The translations under genes and the position numbers were made by a program. 64,000 bases of DNA, from positions 248,001 to 312,000 of the forward strand of contig NZ_NESH01000001.1 in NCBI RefSeq assembly GCF_003063355.1, read 5' to 3'. Positions 59,350 through 64,000 of the stretch are shown piece after piece. The notes beneath the pieces are model-generated. The model ran no database searches, had not been told where the DNA came from, and was given only the letters and a program-made list of their open reading frames with translations. The DNA comes from Limnohabitans sp. Bal53. GTDB taxonomy: Bacteria; Pseudomonadota; Gammaproteobacteria; Burkholderiales; Burkholderiaceae_C. Numbering within the stretch: the first letter of the stretch is position 1; each line of letters opens with the position of its first letter.

Positions 59350-60003
59350 ATGCAGAAATTCACCCTCCTCAAAGGCGTCGTGGCACCGATGGACCGCGCC
59401 AACGTGGACACTGACGCCATCATCCCCAAGCAATTCCTCAAGTCGATCCGCAAAACCGGCTTTGGTCCTAACCTGTTCGATGAATGGCGCTACCTCGACA
59501 AGGGTGAGCCCGGCGTGCCCGAGTCCGCCCGCAAGCCCAACCCCGACTTCGTGCTGAACCAGCCGCGCTACAAAGGTGCCAAAGTCCTGCTGGCCCGCAA
59601 GAACTTCGGTTGCGGCTCCAGCCGCGAACACGCCCCCTGGGCCATCGACCAATATGGCTTTCGCTGCGTGATCGCGCCCAGCTTTGCCGACATCTTCTTC
59701 AACAACTGCTTCAAAAACGGCCTCTTGCCCATCGTCTTACCCGAGGCCGCCGTGGACCTGCTGTTCAACGAAGTGGCCGCCTTCCCCGGCTACGAACTCA
59801 CGGTGGACCTGGAGCGCCAGGTGGTCGTGCGCCCCCAAGGCGAAGAGATCCCCTTTGAGGTGCAGGCTTTCCGAAAGTACTGCCTGCTCAACGGCTTGGA
59901 TGACATTGGCCTGACCCTGCGCCACGCCGACAAGATCAAGGCCTATGAAGCCGAGCGCTTGGCCACCAAACCCTGGTTGGCCCACACCGCCGTCAACGCA
60001 TAA
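59350..60003 (+). CDS. leuD: 3-isopropylmalate dehydratase small subunit
   Basis: LeuD is the swivel-domain partner of LeuC. The 217-residue protein has [15 protein letters not shown], the substrate-binding [14 protein letters not shown], and the [13 protein letters not shown] segment. The ATG at 59350 follows AGGAACC and gives MQKFTLLKG, the usual N terminus. It lies between leuC and leuB, with 17 bases to leuB. Confidence 0.97.
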   Translation: MQKFTLLKGVVAPMDRANVDTDAIIPKQFLKSIRKTGFGPNLFDEWRYLDKGEPGVPESARKPNPDFVLNQPRYKGAKVLLARKNFGCGSSREHAPWAIDQYGFRCVIAPSFADIFFNNCFKNGLLPIVLPEAAVDLLFNEVAAFPGYELTVDLERQVVVRPQGEEIPFEVQAFRKYCLLNGLDDIGLTLRHADKIKAYEAERLATKPWLAHTAVNA

Positions 60004-60020
60004 AAAACACGAGAAGCCCC

Positions 60021-61106
60021 ATGAAAATCGCAGTCCTCCCCGGTGATGGCATCGGCACCGAAATCGTCGCTGAAGCCGTCAAAGTCTTGAACACGCTCGA
60101 CTTGAAGTTCGAGATGGAAACCGCCCTGGTCGGTGGCGCCGCCTTCGACGCCTATGGCCACCCCCTGCCCGAAGCCACGCTCAAGCTGGCCATGGACAGT
60201 GATGCCGTGCTGTTTGGCGCGGTCGGCGACTGGAAATACGACAAGCTCGACCGGCCTCTGCGCCCCGAGCAAGCGATTTTGGGCCTGCGCAAAAACATGG
60301 GCCTGTTCGCCAACTTCCGCCCCGCCATCTGCTATGAGCAGCTGGTCGGCGCATCGAGCCTCAAGCCCGAGCTGATTTCCGGTCTGGACATTCTGATCAT
60401 CCGCGAGCTGACCGGCGACATCTACTTCGGTCAGCCGCGCGGCCGCCGCATCGCGACCGATGGCCACTTTCCCGGTGCCGAAGAAGCCTTCGACACCATG
60501 CGCTACTCCAAGCCCGAGATCGAGCGCATCGCACATGTGGCCTTCCAAGCCGCCCGCAAGCGCAAGGCCGCTGGCACCGAAGGCCGCGTGACCAGCGTCG
60601 ACAAAGCCAACGTGCTCGAGACCTTCCAGTTCTGGAAAGACGTGGTCACCGAAGTCGGCAAAGAGTACCCCGACATTGCGCTGGACCACATGTATGTGGA
60701 CAACGCCGCCATGCAACTGGTCAAAGAACCCAAGCGCTTTGACGTCGTGGTCACCGGCAATATGTTCGGCGACATCCTGAGCGATGAAGCCTCGATGTTG
60801 ACCGGCTCCATCGGCATGCTGCCCTCGGCCAGCTTGAACACCAAGAACCAAGGCCTGTACGAGCCCAGCCATGGCAGCGCCCCCGACATCGCGGGCAAAG
60901 GCGTGGCCAACCCACTGGCCACGATCTTGTCTGCGGCCATGATGCTGCGCTTCAGCCTGAACCAGCCCGAAGCAGCACAGCGCATCGAAGCGGCTGTGCA
61001 AAAAGTGCTGGCCCAGGGCCTGCGCACGGGCGACATCTGGAGCGAAGGCACCACCAAGGTGGGCACCGCGCAAATGGGTGATGCAGTGGTCAAAGCATTG
61101 GCTTGA
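60021..61106 (+). CDS. leuB: 3-isopropylmalate dehydrogenase
   Basis: LeuB oxidises and decarboxylates 3-isopropylmalate with NAD, the third step of leucine synthesis. The 361-residue protein has [15 protein letters not shown], the arginine-rich substrate loop ([15 protein letters not shown]) and the signature [20 protein letters not shown]. It is the last gene of the leuCDB unit. A 248-base gap with a possible leader region separates it from asd. Confidence 0.97.
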   Translation: MKIAVLPGDGIGTEIVAEAVKVLNTLDLKFEMETALVGGAAFDAYGHPLPEATLKLAMDSDAVLFGAVGDWKYDKLDRPLRPEQAILGLRKNMGLFANFRPAICYEQLVGASSLKPELISGLDILIIRELTGDIYFGQPRGRRIATDGHFPGAEEAFDTMRYSKPEIERIAHVAFQAARKRKAAGTEGRVTSVDKANVLETFQFWKDVVTEVGKEYPDIALDHMYVDNAAMQLVKEPKRFDVVVTGNMFGDILSDEASMLTGSIGMLPSASLNTKNQGLYEPSHGSAPDIAGKGVANPLATILSAAMMLRFSLNQPEAAQRIEAAVQKVLAQGLRTGDIWSEGTTKVGTAQMGDAVVKALA

Positions 61107-61161
61107 GTCCATCCGGATGCTGTCAGGAATGCATCAGACAGCATCCATTACAATTTCGGCC

Positions 61162-61263
61162 ATGTTTTACGTCCGTCTGTTCAACCTGAACTTTGCTCTT
61201 GCCACCACGGCTGGGGTTGGCGCGCGTGCAACTTCCACAAAAACCACGACCATTAAGGGCTGA
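61162..61263 (+). other. Possible threonine-rich leader peptide upstream of asd
   Basis: An ATG at 61162 opens a 33-codon frame ending at the TGA 61261-61263. The peptide starts MFYVRLFNLNF and ends TSTKTTTIKG, with five threonine codons among the ten before the stop (ACT, ACA, ACC, ACG, ACC). TACAAT at 61149-61154 resembles a -10 box and would place the RNA start almost at the ATG, so it might be leaderless. No Shine-Dalgarno sequence is visible. Threonine is an end product of the pathway that asd feeds. I treat translation as unproven. Confidence 0.4.
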
Positions 61264-61268
61264 TCCGG

Positions 61269-61333
61269 CCTGGTTCGTCGTGCGCCCTCCCGGCCAGACG
61301 AGCCGGGCAAACAGTCTGGTCAAACACTGTTTT
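61269..61333 (+). promoter_or_regulatory. asd: Possible attenuator-like alternative RNA hairpins upstream of asd
   Basis: Three pairings compete. CCTGGTTCGTC (61269-61279) pairs with GACGAGCCGGG (61297-61307), 11 bp including two G-U. CCAGAC (61294-61299) pairs exactly with GTCTGG (61314-61319). AAACAGT (61309-61315) pairs exactly with ACTGTTT (61326-61332), followed by one more T. The middle pairing excludes both others, which is the logic of an attenuator. The last hairpin is short and has few T bases, so it would be a weak terminator. Confidence 0.35.
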
Positions 61334-61354
61334 AAAAACTGAAAGGGCGTTGAA

Positions 61355-62485
61355 ATGAGCAAGTTAGTAGGTTTGGTCGGCTGGCGCGGCATGGTCGGCT
61401 CGGTTCTGATGGACCGCATGATTCAGGAAAAAGACTTTGACCTGATCGAGCCATTGTTCTTCTCTACATCGAATGCAGGCGGTAAAGCCCCTTCGATGGC
61501 CAAGAACGAAACCACACTCCAAGACGCGTTCAACCTCGAGCAGCTCAAGCGCTGCGACATCATCATCACTGCTCAGGGCGGTGACTACACATCGGAAGTC
61601 TTCCCCAAGCTGCGCGCTGCTGGCTGGAATGGCCACTGGATCGACGCGGCCTCAACCCTGCGCATGGAAAAAGACGCGGTCATCATCTTGGACCCAGTCA
61701 ACATGCCCGTGATCAAAAACGCGCTGGCCCACGGTGGAAAGAACTGGGTGGGCGGCAACTGCACCGTGTCGTGCATGTTGATGGGCGTCGGCGCCCTCTA
61801 CAAAGCAGGCCTCGTCGAGTGGATGAGCACGCAGACTTACCAAGCGGCTTCGGGCGGCGGTGCACAACACATGCGCGAGCTGCTGACCCAATACGGCACG
61901 CTGAACGCCGAAGTCAAAGCCTTGCTGGACGACCCCAAGAGCGCCATCTTGGAAATTGACCGCATGGTGGTCGCCAAGCAGCGCGCCTTGACCAGCGCTG
62001 AAACAGCCAACTTTGGCGTACCCCTGGGCGGCTCGCTGATCCCTTGGATCGACAAGGACCTGGGCAACGGCATGTCCAAGGAAGAGTGGAAGGGCATGGC
62101 CGAGACCAACAAGATTCTGGGCATGGGCGAGGCTTTTGGATCTTCGGCCATCCCGGTGGACGGCTTCTGCGTGCGGGTAGGCGCGATGCGTTGCCACAGC
62201 CAGGCCCTCACCTTCAAATTGAAAAAAGATGTGCCTGTGGCCGACATTGAAGCCATGATCGCAGCCGACAACAAGTGGGTCAAAGTGATTCCTAACACCC
62301 GGGAAGCTACTATCAAAGACTTGACACCCGTTGCTGTCACCGGCACCATGACCATCCCTGTGGGACGTGTACGAAAGTTGGCCATGGGACCGGAGTATAT
62401 TGGCGCCTTTACCATTGGTGACCAGTTGCTCTGGGGCGCTGCAGAGCCGCTGCGCCGCATGCTTCGCATCCTGCTGGATGCCTGA
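61355..62485 (+). CDS. asd: Aspartate-semialdehyde dehydrogenase
   Basis: Asd reduces aspartyl phosphate to aspartate semialdehyde with NADPH, at the branch to lysine/diaminopimelate, threonine and methionine. The 376-residue protein has the NADP-binding [15 protein letters not shown] at the N terminus and the catalytic cysteine in [10 protein letters not shown] (Cys136), and [11 protein letters not shown]. It belongs to the Gram-negative asd group. AAAGGG precedes the ATG. The order leuB-asd-fimV is common in betaproteobacteria. Confidence 0.97.
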   Translation: MSKLVGLVGWRGMVGSVLMDRMIQEKDFDLIEPLFFSTSNAGGKAPSMAKNETTLQDAFNLEQLKRCDIIITAQGGDYTSEVFPKLRAAGWNGHWIDAASTLRMEKDAVIILDPVNMPVIKNALAHGGKNWVGGNCTVSCMLMGVGALYKAGLVEWMSTQTYQAASGGGAQHMRELLTQYGTLNAEVKALLDDPKSAILEIDRMVVAKQRALTSAETANFGVPLGGSLIPWIDKDLGNGMSKEEWKGMAETNKILGMGEAFGSSAIPVDGFCVRVGAMRCHSQALTFKLKKDVPVADIEAMIAADNKWVKVIPNTREATIKDLTPVAVTGTMTIPVGRVRKLAMGPEYIGAFTIGDQLLWGAAEPLRRMLRILLDA

Positions 62486-62521
62486 TCACCACTCAAAAAA
62501 CAACAGTTTTCCAGGATATCC

Positions 62522-64000
62522 ATGGGTCAATCCAACCGCCAAAAAACAAGAAATCTCAAAATGAAAGCGCTGAGTGCTTTGGTTTTTTCAGCATGGGCTT
62601 TGCCTGTTTTGGCCTTGGACCTGGGGCGACTTCAAGTACTTTCAGCCATTGGTGAGCCCCTGATGGCAGAAATTGAGGTCGCTCAGGCCACCTCCGAAGA
62701 ACTGCGGACACTGAGGGCTCAATTGGCCTCACCGGTCGTTTTTAGCCAAGCAGGAATGGAGTTCAACCAGGCCTTGAATGGTTTGACTGTCAATTTGAAA
62801 ACTCGCCCCAATGGAATCGCTGTTATTTCGTTGCAGGGCAGCGCCCCGGTTCAGGAAAACTTCATTGACCTTATCCTTGAGACACAGTCGTCATCGGGCA
62901 AGCTGAGCAAAAACTATGCTTTATTGCTTGACTCGGTCAGCCGTCGCCCTAGCAGCACCAATCCACCTGATGTGACATCACTTCAGGTACCCGCTGAGCC
63001 GCCCATCGTTCAGAAAGTACCGCCAGCGAGTCCCGCTTCTACGTCCATCAGGGCAGTCGAGTCACCCAACCCACTCAATGCATCCAGCATTGAGTTGAAC
63101 GCTGACAAGGTACCTGTTTATCGTTTCGCACCGGTAGACAACAGCCCAACGCCATCCGCCAATGCGCGAGTGACCGAACCCAAGAAGATCGAGGACTTGC
63201 CTGCGAGCGCCCCTGCCGTTCAAGCCAACCCCAAGGCCAAAGAGGCAACGGCCAACAACTCAGACAGGCAAATCAAAGTCAAAGCGGGTGACACAGCCTC
63301 CAAACTGGCTTTGCGCTTTTTGGGTCCCAACGTCTCCTTGGACCAAATGATGTTGGCCATGCTCAAAGCCAACCCCAACGCCTTCATTCAAGGCAACGTC
63401 AACTTGGTCAAAGCCGGTGCTGTCCTGCGCATGCCAGAGGCCGAAGAAGCCACCCAAATTCCTCGCGCTGAAGCCCGCAAGACGGTCATCGCTCAAACCA
63501 AAGAATTTGCAGCTTACGCCAGACGCCTGGCCGAATCGCCCCTCTTGGTTGACTCTAAAAATTCGCGCACCATGTCTGGTCGGGTGACCACCGAGACGGC
63601 TCAAACACCATCACCCTCGCCTGAGCAAGACAAACTGACATTGTCCAAATCAAGCATTGGCCCCGATACGCCCGAAGCCAAATTGGCCAAAGAACGTGAA
63701 GCCAAAGACGCAGCAGGTCAAATTGCAGCCCTGAACAAAAACCTGCAAGAGTTGGAGAGTTTGTCTCAATCCCTTCGATCACCCGCCTCCTCTGCCGCCT
63801 CTGCAACTCCTGCTGCCTCAACACCGCCCACATCGGTACCGGCCAATGCACTTCAGCCAGCACCCTCATCGGGCGCCAGCCTGAAAGAATTGAGCGAGAA
63901 CAAGCAGCTTTGGGCGTGGGCTGCAGGGTTGCTGGCGGCCGTTTTGCTTGTCGCACTGTGGATGCGACGCAAGTCAGCTGAACCCGAATCGGTTTATGCC
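62522..64000 (+). CDS. fimV: FimV-like pilus assembly/polar hub protein, N-terminal part
   Basis: The gene runs off the right edge; 493 residues are present. FimV binds peptidoglycan and organises type IV pili or pole structure. A signal peptide is followed by the family opening LDLGRLQVLSAIGEPLMAEI; the N-terminal domain extends to about residue 140. A Pro/Ser/Ala-rich linker leads to a LysM-like domain (IKVKAGDTASKLALRFLG, from about residue 250), a short coiled coil (AAGQIAALNKNLQELESL) and a membrane helix near 463-480. The ATG at 62522 follows CAGGA; another in-frame ATG at 62561 is a less likely start. The cytoplasmic tail lies outside the window. Confidence 0.9.
   Translation, partial: MGQSNRQKTRNLKMKALSALVFSAWALPVLALDLGRLQVLSAIGEPLMAEIEVAQATSEELRTLRAQLASPVVFSQAGMEFNQALNGLTVNLKTRPNGIAVISLQGSAPVQENFIDLILETQSSSGKLSKNYALLLDSVSRRPSSTNPPDVTSLQVPAEPPIVQKVPPASPASTSIRAVESPNPLNASSIELNADKVPVYRFAPVDNSPTPSANARVTEPKKIEDLPASAPAVQANPKAKEATANNSDRQIKVKAGDTASKLALRFLGPNVSLDQMMLAMLKANPNAFIQGNVNLVKAGAVLRMPEAEEATQIPRAEARKTVIAQTKEFAAYARRLAESPLLVDSKNSRTMSGRVTTETAQTPSPSPEQDKLTLSKSSIGPDTPEAKLAKEREAKDAAGQIAALNKNLQELESLSQSLRSPASSAASATPAASTPPTSVPANALQPAPSSGASLKELSENKQLWAWAAGLLAAVLLVALWMRRKSAEPESVYA

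Overview
The window is a dense, GC-rich stretch of housekeeping chromosome from a betaproteobacterium, most likely a member of the Comamonadaceae (Limnohabitans/Rhodoferax/Polaromonas type). I base this on protein family and gene order only: secG, tRNA-Leu, nuoA-N and a DUF2818 gene; pnp beside rpsO; leuC-leuD-leuB-asd-fimV; hda-HAD phosphatase-pcnB-folK; and a MutL that carries the endonuclease motif. No phage, plasmid, insertion sequence or CRISPR array is visible.

Layout. 1-5250: end of a GNAT acetyltransferase, a small membrane protein, then a tight leftward operon (AI-2E-type permease, hda, HAD phosphatase, pcnB, folK). 5381-10021: purM, a SirB1-like protein, murJ, rpsT and a DUF3579 gene. 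10232-12754: argD-argF and a YkgJ-type cysteine-cluster protein. 12823-18606: kynB-kynU-kynA (tryptophan to anthranilate), then a two-subunit molybdenum hydroxylase with a Tat signal. 18625-29150: lytic transglycosylase, FAD monooxygenase, trhP, aldo/keto reductase, a membrane hydrolase, a frameshifted methyltransferase, a hemerythrin, an FMN alpha-hydroxy-acid dehydrogenase and dinB. 29156-31311: an IclR-type regulator divergent from pobA, with a three-repeat operator between them. 31613-37766: mutL, a Bcr/CflA exporter, miaA, arfB, a DUF1178 gene and a Nudix hydrolase. 37795-52666: a leftward complex I operon, nuoA to nuoN, ending in DUF2818 and preceded by tRNA-Leu(GAG). 52821-57681: secG, tpiA, a quinone oxidoreductase, pnp and rpsO, all leftward. 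57909-64000: leuC, leuD, leuB, a possible regulatory leader, asd and the 5' part of fimV.

Most genes are ordinary. The interest lies in small structure: a PcaU/PobR-like operator, REP-type repeats (one set translated in frame inside mutL), several long perfect inverted repeats in intergenic gaps, a possible pnp autoregulatory stem, and a threonine-rich leader reading frame before asd followed by mutually exclusive RNA pairings. I found nothing that I would call a wholly new multi-gene system.
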